NCBI RefSeq assembly: GCF_001499655.1
Contig: NZ_LN879502.1
Coordinates: 1,178,001-1,242,000 of the forward strand
Source: Candidatus Protochlamydia naegleriophila
GTDB taxonomy: Bacteria > Chlamydiota > Chlamydiia > Chlamydiales > Parachlamydiaceae
Reading direction: 5' to 3'
DNA: 64,000 nt
Shown: positions 10,564 to 19,635 of the stretch, one piece after another
Numbering within the stretch: position 1 is the first letter of the stretch
Layout of the letters: each line of letters opens with the position of its first letter
The notes under the pieces: generated by a model
Seen by the model: only the letters and a program-made list of their open reading frames with translations
The model's database searches: none
What the model was told of the DNA's origin: nothing
Program-made: the position numbers and the translations under genes

Positions 10564-11862
10564 GTGAATCGTTTACTGATCATTGTTTATGAAATTTGTT
10601 TATGGATCCTTGCCCTTATTGCCATACCAAGGATGCTCTACTATTTTTTTGTGCACAAAAAGTACCATCAAAGCTTGTTGCTGCGCTTAGGGTTTAATTA
10701 TCCTAATATCGAGAAGAATGAACAGCCATTAATTTGGATTCATGCCGTTTCGGTTGGCGAAACTAAGGCTATAGTGTCTTTGGCGCGCGAGTTGAAATTG
10801 AGTTATCCAACCTCTCGCCTTGTCGTCTCCTCTGTTACAGAAACTGGGCAGGCTGAGGCGAAAAGAAGCCTGCCTTTCGCCGATTTCCACGTCTTTCTCC
10901 CTTTTGACTTTTATTGGCTTGTGCGAAGAATTATCCGTAAGGCTTCCCCGCAATTGGTTATCCTTTGTGAATCAGACTTTTGGTTTAACTTTTTGCGCTG
11001 TGCTAAAAAGCAAGGCGCTTCTCTTGCTTTGGTAAATGGAAAAATGTCGAGCGAGTCTGAAGCTCGTTTTTGCAAAATCCCTTTTTTTTCTCGTATGCTC
11101 TTCAATTTATTCGATATTCTATGCGTTCAAAATGAATTGTATAGAAAGAGATTTTTACAAGTTGGCGCAGCAACGGAAAAGTTAAAGGTGACAGGCAATC
11201 TTAAATTAGATGATGAATATCCAAGACTTTCAGATGCAGAGGTTAGAGAGTGGAGAGAAAAACTGGGAATCAGTCCAAACCAAGTCGTTTTAACAGTAGG
11301 CTCCTCTCATTATCCTGAGGAACAACTCATTCTTGATCTGGCTAAAGACATTTGGAATCGATTTCCACAGCTCAAGGTGATCCTCGTTCCTCGCCATCCA
11401 GAGCGATTCAAAGAGGTTGCGACGCTCCTTGAAAATGAGCCGCTAGAATGGATTAGTTTCACCGATATCAATCGAAGAACTGGAAAAGAACAAATCATTT
11501 TAATCGATGCAATGGGGATGCTGCGCATGTGCTATCAACTGTCTGACATCGCTTTAGTGGCTGGAAGTTTTACAACAAAAGTTGGAGGGCACAATATTTT
11601 AGAGCCGTGCTGGTATGGCAAGCCCGTCTTGTTCGGTCCTTCTATGTATTCGCAGCTCGAATTGGTGGATCTTATCCAGCAGGCTCAGGCAGGCATGCAA
11701 GTCACTCAGGAGCAGCTTGGAAAAACTTTAGAAGAGTGGCTGATGAGTGATTCTCTTCGCCATGAAATTGGGCACAATGGTCTGAGACTGATTCAAAACT
11801 TAAAAGGATCAACTAAGCGCACGTTAAATGCAATCGAACCAATTTTGTGCAAAATTAAATAG
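10564..11862 (+). CDS. waaA: 3-deoxy-D-manno-octulosonic acid (Kdo) transferase
   Basis: WaaA (GseA in Chlamydia) transfers Kdo from CMP-Kdo onto lipid A precursors at the inner membrane. Chlamydial versions add several residues. An N-terminal hydrophobic anchor (residues ~1-25) precedes WIHAVSVGETKA. The C-terminal GT-B half shows VGSSHYPEEQ, VPRHPERF and the CMP-Kdo site VGGHNILEP with GKPVLFGPSM. Length 432 is normal. The frame begins with GTG at 10564 and no convincing ribosome-binding site is seen, so the exact start is less certain. It probably forms a transcription unit with the preceding hydrolase gene. Confidence 0.95.
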   Translation: MNRLLIIVYEICLWILALIAIPRMLYYFFVHKKYHQSLLLRLGFNYPNIEKNEQPLIWIHAVSVGETKAIVSLARELKLSYPTSRLVVSSVTETGQAEAKRSLPFADFHVFLPFDFYWLVRRIIRKASPQLVILCESDFWFNFLRCAKKQGASLALVNGKMSSESEARFCKIPFFSRMLFNLFDILCVQNELYRKRFLQVGAATEKLKVTGNLKLDDEYPRLSDAEVREWREKLGISPNQVVLTVGSSHYPEEQLILDLAKDIWNRFPQLKVILVPRHPERFKEVATLLENEPLEWISFTDINRRTGKEQIILIDAMGMLRMCYQLSDIALVAGSFTTKVGGHNILEPCWYGKPVLFGPSMYSQLELVDLIQQAQAGMQVTQEQLGKTLEEWLMSDSLRHEIGHNGLRLIQNLKGSTKRTLNAIEPILCKIK

Positions 11863-11924
11863 TTCTTCCCAGGTACTTGTGGGAGTAAAAATGAAACTAT
11901 TTTGAAAAAATAAAACAAAAGGGG

Positions 11925-11953
11925 TTGTCATAAATTATACGCTTTGCTATAGT
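11925..11953 (+). promoter_or_regulatory. Promoter of the tRNA pair
   Basis: A -35 box TTGTCA (11925-11930) and a -10 box TATAGT (11948-11953) are separated by exactly 17 bases. The first tRNA starts 40 bases after the -10 box. Spacing and sequence fit the primary chlamydial sigma factor. Confidence 0.7.
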
Positions 11954-11992
11954 CAATGTTTCTTCAGCAAACTTAACCCAGTTTGCTTGTGA

Positions 11993-12065
11993 CGCGGGGT
12001 GGAGCAGGGGTTAGCTCGTTGGGCTCATAACCCAAAGGCCGGAGGTTCGAATCCTTCCCCCGCTA
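11993..12065 (+). tRNA. Initiator tRNA-fMet (anticodon CAT)
   Basis: The cloverleaf is clear: acceptor arm CGCGGGG with CCCCGCT, anticodon loop CTCATAA, T arm around GGTTCGAATCC. Two initiator hallmarks are present: an unpaired first base (C1 opposite U72) and three consecutive G:C pairs in the anticodon stem (GGG/CCC). The discriminator is A and CCA is not encoded. Most bacterial initiators have A at position 72; here it reads T. Confidence 0.95.
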
Positions 12066-12078
12066 TTTTCTCTTGTTT

Positions 12079-12151
12079 GGCGGTATAGCTCAGTTGGTAG
12101 AGCAACGGAATCATAATCCGTGTGTCGTCGGTTCAAGTCCGGCTGCCGCTA
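12079..12151 (+). tRNA. tRNA with CAT anticodon, probably elongator Met
   Basis: A 73-base cloverleaf with acceptor GGCGGTA/TGCCGCT, D arm AGCTCAGTTGGTAGAGC, anticodon loop ATCATAA and T arm GGTTCAAGTCC. CCA is not encoded. It follows the initiator tRNA by 13 bases and shares its promoter. The CAT anticodon could also be the lysidine-modified tRNA-Ile2; I favour elongator Met but cannot settle it from sequence alone. Confidence 0.93.
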
Positions 12152-13078
12152 CATCGTTTATATCCTCCTTCATTTACTTGTCTTTTCTATACTGATCCCT
12201 TCATCTCTTTATATAGTTCCCTGATAAGACGCTTCTGCAATAATTGTTCGAATGTTGAAAGACATTATGGATTCTTTTTGGTTGGTTTGAGCGAGTTTCT
12301 CTGCAACATCCCTACCTCAAAAATGATAAACAGCAGGCGTTATTTTCCATCGTCATGGACTGGCGGATAGCTATCAGATAAATATTATTCCTTCTGAGGC
12401 ATTTCCGGCACTGTCCATCAAAAAAGGTTTGTGCATCAGTTCCAAAGCCCATACAGACTCCCATTTCCTCGCCAAGTGATTGCCCTTGCATTACAACATT
12501 TTTTCAATGGTATTTTTTAACCATTTCCTCTTTTAGTTGATCTGGCATAGCAAAAATAGACATTTAGATGTAATAAAAGAACTTTCAAAACTCTATGGAG
12601 AGTCCTAAAATTCTGGCTCTAGCTTTAGGTTGTAGCTCTAAGGGGTTTCCTTTTCTTTGACGTGTCTCAGATAATGATTGCCGTTCTTACGAGCTCCATT
12701 TCATCTTTTGCGTTTTCCTTTGTTTATGGGCTTTAAAATGGGTCGACCAAGCGGCCGCAAACAAATCAATTAAATGCTTCATCATCTTGCAAGCATACAT
12801 GTCGTTAGGGGATGAAAGGTGAGCTGATCTTAAAGCCTACCTTGAGCCTTGTTAAACTTACTTAAGACTCAATGCAAGTTTGAGAATGAGTATGCCATCG
12901 GCTAGTTTCTAGCGGTAATGTCAGCTCTAAAAAACTTTTCACAATGCTAATGGGTACTATGATACCGTAGCTACTACTAGATCTATTTACCACCCAAAGG
13001 TCCAGGTATTAGCGTCAGGCTTGGAGAAAGAATTGAAGTGATTTCAGGATGTTATGAGAATCAGGAAGATATAGATGA

Positions 13079-13303
13079 GAATCAATAGCATTTCACCGTG
13101 CGCTCTTTCATTATAGCTTAAAGGCTAATGATGCATTTCAGGCGGAAATTTTCGAGTGTTATTGTAAGAAGATAAAGATGTAAAAGATGGCACTGACAAG
13201 CTATTTGCAAGGCTATGATGTGTAATCCATTTCTCTTGAGAGCGTTCTTTGAGGCTTATAAATCGCTAAGAAAGTACGACATGGCCGCTAAATGCCTGTA
13301 AAT
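13079..13303 (+). pseudogene. TPR-protein remnant
   Basis: Two short frames carry sequence that fits the tetratricopeptide consensus. The first (13079-13171) includes HRALFHYSLKANDAFQAEIF and ends with a stop. The second ends at 13303 with AMMCNPFLLRAFFEAYKSLR followed by KYDMAAKCL, which matches the NPxxxxAxxxxxxxYxxLxxYxxAxxCx pattern of a TPR helix pair. The frames are offset and interrupted, there is no start codon or ribosome-binding site, and both flanks are full of stops. It is most likely a relic of a TPR gene, a family common in environmental chlamydiae. The call rests on pattern reading only. Confidence 0.35.
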
Positions 13304-13727
13304 TAGCAATTCCATTCCATATATGGCTATAAATGCTTATAGCTTAATATTCCTTTTTCTTGTTTACACTTATTCCTGAAGTGTTTTATATAACGCACTA
13401 GATGGGATTTTCAAATTTGTTTTGCTATAATTTATTTGACAATATCTCATTTTTATGTGAAAAAATTTCTTTACACATATCAGCTATGAGGGCATTGAAC
13501 GTGCATGAGCTGAAGATCGGACCAATTCAAGAGAGACCTGAAGAAGGAAAGAGTCTAAAAAATGAATGAACATAATGTTAATTTATTTTGTAAGAGGTCT
13601 TCGGATCTATTTCCTATTTTAGGTAATTCTAAAACATTCAAAAGACACGATAGTAATGCATTTTTTTTCTAACATTCGATGAAATGATTAAAAGCAACAT
13701 GTAGAAATTGAATAGATAGTTGCTTCT

Positions 13728-13766
13728 AAAAGAATTGACGAATGTAAAACAGGCGTCAATTCTTTT
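13728..13766. terminator. Perfect 13-bp stem-loop, bidirectional terminator-like
   Basis: AAAAGAATTGACG (13728-13740) pairs perfectly with CGTCAATTCTTTT (13754-13766) around a 13-base loop. The arms end in A4 and T4, so the structure can act as a terminator in either direction. It lies about 150 bases upstream of the next plus-strand gene, so on the plus strand it could also be a leader element. Confidence 0.5.
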
Positions 13767-13914
13767 ATTAATTGTTAATCAATCAAGTTGGCGTATGCCA
13801 AAAATCATCTGCAAATACTACTAGGTGGATGATAATTAAATTAATGAACAAACCAAAGCTTATACGATTACTCAAAAAAAGAAAAACGTAAGAAGCAAAT
13901 AAGGGAGTAATAGC

Positions 13915-15312
13915 ATGCAACCACTACTAACCCAACCCCTACATGTGCAAACAGATTTGGTAGATGGGTACGATTCAAACAATACAGTAATTACCCCTGT
14001 AGAGCCAACAGGGGTAATGCATACAGCACATGTTATAATCACGCCTACACAGACACCTCCGTCGCCAATAGATAACCGCGTTTGGACCCTTAAATCGGGT
14101 CCTAAAATCTATACAGTTGAGCAAATTCAGCAACGCGCAGCGAGGACAGCCAATTTTCAGCAGAAGTATGAAGCATTTTTAAAAACCATGCGAACGATAT
14201 CTGATGAGCTGGGACAATCGACTCCAAGTGTCATTTTAAAAGCAATGAGTGAGAAGGATAAGCTTCAAAAAAAGGCTCAGGGCGAAGAAAATCCTGAAAT
14301 TGACTTGTCAAGTTTGGGAGGGTTGGAGAGGACTCTTTTGAGTATCGACAAGAATAGAATTGATTTTGATAAGAGCAATGGAGTTGTCAGATTTATCGAG
14401 GAACTCACGAATGTAAGTATTGAACATTTAACTTCGCTAGCCAGTCAGTTAACAATCATGTGGGAAGGCAAGCCTAGCTACAACCTTGTTTTATTTTCAA
14501 TGGGACCTTACTACCAGTTTGGTATCAAATACAGGCTGGATGAGTTGTACAGGTTGGAAGATTTGATAGAAACTAACTCTAAACTAGCCTCTACATCTAA
14601 AGGAACTGAGCAACCTAGCCGGACAGAGTTTGAGCCCTTGATCGACAAGCTTGCCACTTTAGTGAAGATGAAAGAGGAGTTAACCTGTTTAAGGTATGCG
14701 TTAGATAATAAATTTATTACCAAAGATTTTCTGGTAGTAGCCTACAAAGAGCGAATCAAAGCCAAGTATTTCGAAACATTTAGATGTATCGAAAAAGAAC
14801 TCGATTCAAGTCAGGTTTTGGCTGCTGCCAATGAATCGAAATCTACAGAAAAAAAGCTTGTGGCTGAACGGATTATTCATAGGGTAAAAGAAGTGAGAAA
14901 CCTATTTGCCGGTTTAACTTTAGATTCTACAGAGAGTTCAAGCAAAGCATTAAGTGAAATGGAAGTTGGCTATACATTTAAACAAGACTGGGAAATGCAT
15001 TTAAATCTGTTGTGCAAAATTGTTGAACTTAAAGAACGCCTCTGGGCTAGATCAACCTTAAAATTACCTAAAGATGCACAAGATCAAGAACAGTTCTCGA
15101 AAGTGGTAGAAGAGGCAACAACAGCGGGGGGCAATTTACAAGCTTTGCAAAAAGAGATCACGCAATTAATTAACGAGGAGAAAAATAGTTTTAAAGCAAT
15201 CAAAGATCCACATATAGAGATTCAAACTATCTGGGACAAGATTTTCAAACTAGAACGGGATTCGAAGGCCCCAGAGCAACCTGGAAAAAAAACTTGGTTC
15301 GGCTATTTTTAG
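13915..15312 (+). CDS. Unknown helical protein, possible effector
   Basis: I do not recognise this 465-residue protein. It has a proline/threonine-rich disordered start (residues 1-55, with TPTQTPPSP), then a largely helical, charged body with probable coiled-coil stretches (around 65-130 and 230-440), and no transmembrane segment or Sec signal. It ends with the aromatic tail KKTWFGYF. The ATG at 13915 has GGGAG about 7 bases upstream. The next gene starts 52 bases downstream on the same strand and is also a lineage-specific protein, so they may form a unit. A type III-secreted effector is a reasonable guess from composition and context, but nothing in the sequence proves it. Confidence 0.6.
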   Translation: MQPLLTQPLHVQTDLVDGYDSNNTVITPVEPTGVMHTAHVIITPTQTPPSPIDNRVWTLKSGPKIYTVEQIQQRAARTANFQQKYEAFLKTMRTISDELGQSTPSVILKAMSEKDKLQKKAQGEENPEIDLSSLGGLERTLLSIDKNRIDFDKSNGVVRFIEELTNVSIEHLTSLASQLTIMWEGKPSYNLVLFSMGPYYQFGIKYRLDELYRLEDLIETNSKLASTSKGTEQPSRTEFEPLIDKLATLVKMKEELTCLRYALDNKFITKDFLVVAYKERIKAKYFETFRCIEKELDSSQVLAAANESKSTEKKLVAERIIHRVKEVRNLFAGLTLDSTESSSKALSEMEVGYTFKQDWEMHLNLLCKIVELKERLWARSTLKLPKDAQDQEQFSKVVEEATTAGGNLQALQKEITQLINEEKNSFKAIKDPHIEIQTIWDKIFKLERDSKAPEQPGKKTWFGYF

Positions 15313-15364
15313 CCTGTGAACCAATTAAAAAAGCGATTTTTTTAATATAATCGATGAGGTAATC

Positions 15365-16924
15365 ATGAGTATTTATTTAAGTGGGATTAGAGATCAATTA
15401 CGTTACACTATTACAACAACCGGCTCGGTTGGAAAAGCGTGGTTCAACAGAATTGTCACCCTGATTCAACCAGCCCAAACATTTATCCGTTATAATCTGA
15501 GACAAACAGGTATTTTGGCAGCAAGTAATTTGGCAATGTGGGTGATATCAGAAAAAATCGTTTCTCGAATAGATATTCTTTTACCTCATCAAGCAGGTAG
15601 AGATTCTTTTAAAAAAAACCTAGCGAGTCGTGCGATTCAAGTGCTAGTCACAGGTGGTTTAACAACGGGGCTTAACGTGGCATTAAATAGAGCCCTGCAA
15701 CTAAAGTTCGATTCTTACATTTTAGCTGTCATCACAACGGTTAGTGTCGTGAGCTCGATTTTATGGCAGGAATTCAAGGGGCGCCCTAAACAACAACTTC
15801 TTCCACCTGTTGAAAATCCAGTTTCTAGAACTAACGTGAATGCTGATACTGTCTATATGACTACAGGGGATTCGCCTACATCTTATTCGCGATCGACACC
15901 CCGCATGCAACCAACACCGCGGGAGATGCCGCGCAGGCTGAGTACTAGTGGAAATGGAGAGAAGACTGTACGGATTAAACCGGACATTCCTCTTTTAAAC
16001 TTTGAGGGAATTAACGAGGTAGAGGCTGAAATAAAATCTTCCAAGGCTCAATCTCGCCGTCCATTAACAGGAGGGAGAGAGGCTACGCCTCACCCGAAAG
16101 ATGCAACTTCGACACTTGAGGTAAAGACTCAGGAATCAGTCGAAGAAGGGACTTCTTCTTTACCGGTGAGCGAAGTCATTCATCCAACCCCAGCTTTATC
16201 TAAAGAAATCACACCAAGAGAGCAAATTCCACAGAAGCTTTCACCAAAAGCAGAGCATTCAATCACGGCAGAACAATCAGTAGAAGCGCCTCCTTTATCT
16301 ACGCAACCTAAAGAAGATAACTTCCATATAAGCCCGCCTACTACGCCAAAAGCCTCCCACCAATCTCCCAGTATAATAAGAGAGGAGACCCAGGCTGCAG
16401 TGGAAAATGATAGTGATTCAGGAATCGCATGCCTTTTCTCTTCTATGCATGAAACGTTAGATATTAATGAACCAGTGAATCCGCAGGTGGCTTCACAGCA
16501 AGCTACACCTCGTGGAACGACACCGCGGGAAGCTAATTCTCTAGTCTCCTCTTCGAATCAAACAACGCCGAGAGAGGATGAATTCCATTACAGTTCGGAT
16601 GAGGATGAGGATGACCAGATATTGAAGCTTGGGACATCGATTGATTCTACAACGCATTATATGGGGACAGAGACAGGCTCTAATTTCACTACAGACTTTG
16701 ACAGTGACGATGAGGTCTCAGCTTTAGAAGAGATCTTTGTTTCCTCTAATGTTGTGTCAGCAACAGCATTGCCTGTCGAACCAGTAGCGGTGTCGCCTGT
16801 CAAGCCTGTGGCTGCGCCTGTTGAACCTGTAGGGGTGCCATATGTTCAACCTGTAAAGAAATCGCATAGCAATCTGGAACGCTCCGGATTGCGTTTTGAA
16901 GATTTTGATAACTGGACCTATTAA
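15365..16924 (+). CDS. Unknown protein with hydrophobic N-terminal region and TPRE repeats
   Basis: This 519-residue protein is unrecognised. Residues ~50-70 and especially ~95-138 are hydrophobic; the latter forms two adjacent segments of the kind seen in chlamydial inclusion-membrane (Inc) proteins. From residue ~150 the protein is disordered, rich in S, T, P and E, and repeatedly carries the short motif TPRE or close variants (near residues 178, 184, 282, 379, 386 and 400). An acidic run SSDEDEDD near residue 418 and a VEPV/VKPV repeat near 470 follow. The ATG has GAGG 6 bases upstream. Likely partner is the preceding gene. Insertion into a host-facing membrane with an exposed tail is an inference. 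Confidence 0.55.
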   Translation: MSIYLSGIRDQLRYTITTTGSVGKAWFNRIVTLIQPAQTFIRYNLRQTGILAASNLAMWVISEKIVSRIDILLPHQAGRDSFKKNLASRAIQVLVTGGLTTGLNVALNRALQLKFDSYILAVITTVSVVSSILWQEFKGRPKQQLLPPVENPVSRTNVNADTVYMTTGDSPTSYSRSTPRMQPTPREMPRRLSTSGNGEKTVRIKPDIPLLNFEGINEVEAEIKSSKAQSRRPLTGGREATPHPKDATSTLEVKTQESVEEGTSSLPVSEVIHPTPALSKEITPREQIPQKLSPKAEHSITAEQSVEAPPLSTQPKEDNFHISPPTTPKASHQSPSIIREETQAAVENDSDSGIACLFSSMHETLDINEPVNPQVASQQATPRGTTPREANSLVSSSNQTTPREDEFHYSSDEDEDDQILKLGTSIDSTTHYMGTETGSNFTTDFDSDDEVSALEEIFVSSNVVSATALPVEPVAVSPVKPVAAPVEPVGVPYVQPVKKSHSNLERSGLRFEDFDNWTY

Positions 16925-16938
16925 GAAAAAGGCTGTAT

Positions 16939-16970
16939 CTCCTCTTGCTACCATCCGGATAGCAGAGGAG
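16939..16970 (+). terminator. Hairpin after the TPRE-repeat gene
   Basis: CTCCTCTTGCTA (16939-16950) pairs with TAGCAGAGGAG (16960-16970) with one bulge, 15 bases after the stop codon. There is no T run afterwards, so it is a terminator-like hairpin rather than a canonical intrinsic terminator. Confidence 0.4.
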
Positions 16971-17075
16971 AGTGCAGCAAAGTACTCTTGCCCTCCTTTT
17001 GTATAGAGCCTATAAATGACTCTTTCCTTCAGATTCTTATTCTCTCTAAAATTCCTAATAAATTATTTTAGATTC

Positions 17076-17091
17076 ATTGCCTACAGGCAAT
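17076..17091. promoter_or_regulatory. Inverted repeat ahead of copA, possible operator
   Basis: ATTGCCT-AC-AGGCAAT is a perfect 7-bp inverted repeat with a 2-base centre, placed 27 bases before the copA start. Its position between promoter and ribosome-binding site suits a repressor or activator site. It differs from the CsoR-type operator ahead of csoR, so if it is an operator it would be read by another regulator. Confidence 0.35.
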
Positions 17092-17117
17092 CTTTCATAA
17101 TGTTTTGAGGAGAAATG

Positions 17118-19511
17118 ATGGTAAAAAAACAGCTCGATCCTGTTTGTGGAATGATGGTAGATGCCGAAACATCCCCTCACACATTTGATTACAATGGACA
17201 ATCATTTGCTTTTTGCAGCGCACATTGTGTGGAGAAATTTAAAGGCAATTCCGCTCGCTATCTCACATCCTCAGTGAATCAGAGCCAAAAGGTTGAAGCT
17301 GGGCAGGCCTATTTTTGTCCGATGGATCCAGAGATAAGCTCAAATAAGCCTGGCGATTGCCCCATTTGTGGGATGGCATTGGAGCCTATGATCCCAGTCC
17401 TATCAAGTCAAAGCACGTACACATGTCCCATGCATCCAGAAATTCAGCAGGATCATCCTGGCAATTGTCCCATTTGTGGAATGGTGCTGGAGCCAAAAGA
17501 TGTTGAGGTAAGAGCAGATGATTCCGAATATCAAAACTTTCTAAGCCGTTTTTGGATCGGTCTTTTGCTGGCTTTACCCGTCTTCATTTTAGGAATGGGC
17601 GAAATGTTTCCAGCTTTTAGGAATATAATCCCTTCTCCAACGTCTCATCTCTTACAAGTGATTTTGAGTACTCCTGTCGTTCTCTGGTGTGGTTGGCCCT
17701 TATTTCAAAGAGGATGGCAGTCGCTTGTGAACCGGCACCTCAATATGTTTAGTTTAATTTCAATTGGCATCGGAACAGCCTACTTCTACAGTCTGGTTGC
17801 CTATTTTTTCCCGGGCCTGTTTCCAGACACATTTAAGCATCAAGGGACTATTCCACTCTATTTTGAAACAGCGGCAATTATTACGGTTTTAGTGCTGCTA
17901 GGCCAAGTTCTTGAGTTAAAAGCGCGCAGCAAGACAAGCCAGGCTATTAAAGCCCTTCTTGGACGTGCAGCAAAGTCTGCAAGGCTCATACGCAATGGAG
18001 AAGAAGTGGAGGTTGGGATCGACCGGGTAAAAGTTGGCGATATTCTGCGTGTGAAGCCTGGAGATAAGGTTCCAGTGGATGGTAAAGTTGTCGAGGGAAA
18101 AAGTACTATTGATGAATCCATGATGACAGGAGAGCCCATACCCGTTGAAAAGAGCACCGGTGATGTGGTAACTGGAGGGGCCATTAATCAAACAGGAAGC
18201 TTTTTAATGCGGGCTGAAAAGGTTGGGAATGCAACGCTATTGGCGCGCATTGTACAAATGGTTGCCGCTGCTCAGCGCAGTCGAGCCCCTATTCAAGGCT
18301 TGGCTGATAAAGTCTCTAGCTATTTTGTACCAGCAGTTGTCCTGATCGCTATTTTAACCTTTATCATATGGGCTTTAATTGGCCCAGAACCCTCTTTTGT
18401 ATATGGTTTGGTCAATGCTGTTGCCGTCTTAATTATAGCTTGCCCTTGCGCTCTTGGCCTCGCCACACCCATGTCGATTATGGTTGGAATGGGGAAGGGT
18501 GCAGAGAATGGAGTGCTTATCAGAAATGCCGGGGCTCTAGAAAAGCTTGAGAAAGTAAAAACAGTTGTTGTTGATAAAACCGGTACATTGACTGATGGTA
18601 AACCAAAGGTTTCACAAGTTGTAAGCTTAAATGAAAAAGAAAATGACCTTCTCCGCCTAGTTGCAGCCGTAGAGCAAAGCAGCGAACATCCACTTGCACA
18701 AGCGCTTATCCAAGAAGCCAAGGATCGGCATTTAACTCTTCCTAAAGTTCAAGAATTTAATTCAGTGACCGGTGGTGGAGTCATCGGAAGGGTCGAGGGA
18801 CGAGAAGTAGTGGTTGGCAAGCTTTCTTTTTTGCAGGCACAAAAAGTTACAAGAATGGCTTCTCTGCAAGAAAGGGGAGAGCCTCTTCAAAAAGCTGCTC
18901 AAACGGTTCTTTTTGTGGCTATCAATGGACAAGCTGCTGGACTAATTGCTGTCAGTGATCCTATTAAGCATTCCGCTTCTGATGCCATTAAAGAGCTTCA
19001 TCGGTTAGGAAAAAAAATTGTCATGCTGTCTGGTGATAACGAATACACAGCTAAGGCCGTTGCTAAACAATTGGGGATAGATGAGGTTCATGCTGGAGTT
19101 GCTCCTCAGGATAAGCAAGAATTTATTCGACAAGCTAAAGACGAAGAGGGATTGGTGGCTATGGCTGGTGACGGTGTTAATGATGCCCCTGCTTTAGCTA
19201 TGGCCGATGTGGGCATTGCAATGGGGACCGGAACTGATGTTGCCATGGAGAGTGCTGAGGTGACGCTGGTCAAGGGGGATTTAATGGGCATTGTGCGTGC
19301 GATTCATTTAAGCCATGCAATGATGAGGAATATCCGCCAGAATCTTTTCTTTGCCTTCATTTACAACGTATTGGGGGTTCCCATCGCAGCAGGGCTGCTT
19401 TATCCTTTGACGGGTCTGCTGCTCGATCCGATGATTGCTGCTTTAGCCATGAGCTTGAGCTCTTTTTCGGTCATTGTTAATGCTTTAAGATTGCGTAAAT
19501 TGAAGCTTTGA
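17118..19511 (+). CDS. copA: Copper-exporting P1B-type ATPase
   Basis: This inner-membrane pump exports Cu+ (perhaps Ag+) at the cost of ATP. The N-terminus lacks the usual HMA domain. It has instead a YHS domain (DPVCGMMVD... FCSAHC, residues ~6-45) and two heavy-metal-binding modules with CPM-P-EI and CPICGM-LEP motifs (~75-132). The pump body shows the metal-site motif CPC (~443-445), the phosphorylation motif DKTGT (~487), SEHPLA, and GDGVNDAP. ATGs at 17115 and 17118 are adjacent; GAGGAG at 17107-17112 is best spaced for the second. It heads the copper island, with the Cys-rich protein, csoR, oxidase and tolC genes convergent on the other strand. Confidence 0.93.
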   Translation: MVKKQLDPVCGMMVDAETSPHTFDYNGQSFAFCSAHCVEKFKGNSARYLTSSVNQSQKVEAGQAYFCPMDPEISSNKPGDCPICGMALEPMIPVLSSQSTYTCPMHPEIQQDHPGNCPICGMVLEPKDVEVRADDSEYQNFLSRFWIGLLLALPVFILGMGEMFPAFRNIIPSPTSHLLQVILSTPVVLWCGWPLFQRGWQSLVNRHLNMFSLISIGIGTAYFYSLVAYFFPGLFPDTFKHQGTIPLYFETAAIITVLVLLGQVLELKARSKTSQAIKALLGRAAKSARLIRNGEEVEVGIDRVKVGDILRVKPGDKVPVDGKVVEGKSTIDESMMTGEPIPVEKSTGDVVTGGAINQTGSFLMRAEKVGNATLLARIVQMVAAAQRSRAPIQGLADKVSSYFVPAVVLIAILTFIIWALIGPEPSFVYGLVNAVAVLIIACPCALGLATPMSIMVGMGKGAENGVLIRNAGALEKLEKVKTVVVDKTGTLTDGKPKVSQVVSLNEKENDLLRLVAAVEQSSEHPLAQALIQEAKDRHLTLPKVQEFNSVTGGGVIGRVEGREVVVGKLSFLQAQKVTRMASLQERGEPLQKAAQTVLFVAINGQAAGLIAVSDPIKHSASDAIKELHRLGKKIVMLSGDNEYTAKAVAKQLGIDEVHAGVAPQDKQEFIRQAKDEEGLVAMAGDGVNDAPALAMADVGIAMGTGTDVAMESAEVTLVKGDLMGIVRAIHLSHAMMRNIRQNLFFAFIYNVLGVPIAAGLLYPLTGLLLDPMIAALAMSLSSFSVIVNALRLRKLKL

Positions 19512-19574
19512 GGTCGAGGAAGGCGACGTTCAAGAAGTAAGAGGAGTGAGGCGTGGTCTTGAGATTTTTTTCTC

Positions 19575-19620
19575 AATAGTGTGAATGAAAAGCGGTCATG
19601 ATTCATTCACACTATTTTTT
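19575..19620 (+). terminator. Intrinsic terminator of copA
   Basis: A perfect 15-bp stem (AATAGTGTGAATGAA at 19575-19589 with its complement at 19602-19616) is followed by a T run to 19620. It separates copA from the convergent metallothionein-like gene. Confidence 0.85.
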
Positions 19621-19635
19621 CAGGTATAATTCTTA

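Larger units (their letters stand above)
12152..13914. other. 1.76-kb region without an intact gene, probably decayed
   Basis: No intact coding frame is supported. On the minus strand between about 12,300 and 12,790 there is one reading frame with a protein-like composition broken by at least four stops; I do not recognise it. On the plus strand, 13079-13303 reads as TPR-like sequence with stops and is listed as a pseudogene. The stretch 13,310-13,914 is very AT-rich and contains a strong stem-loop at 13728-13766. The region looks like gene remnants between the tRNAs and the effector-like genes. Confidence 0.5.

Noticed and set aside
12122-12370. An 82-codon plus-strand open frame starting inside the second tRNA
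   Set aside because: It begins within the tRNA gene, has low-complexity Ser/Phe/Leu composition, no ribosome-binding site and no homologous pattern.
12152-13914. An integrated mobile element at the tRNA pair
   Set aside because: No integrase, transposase or duplicated tRNA 3' end could be identified by reading, so only gene decay is reported.
16750-16860. The VEPV/VKPV repeat at the end of the TPRE protein as a CRISPR-like or DNA repeat element
   Set aside because: The repeat is in-frame protein low complexity with irregular DNA spacing and no repeat/spacer structure. No CRISPR array was seen anywhere in the window.
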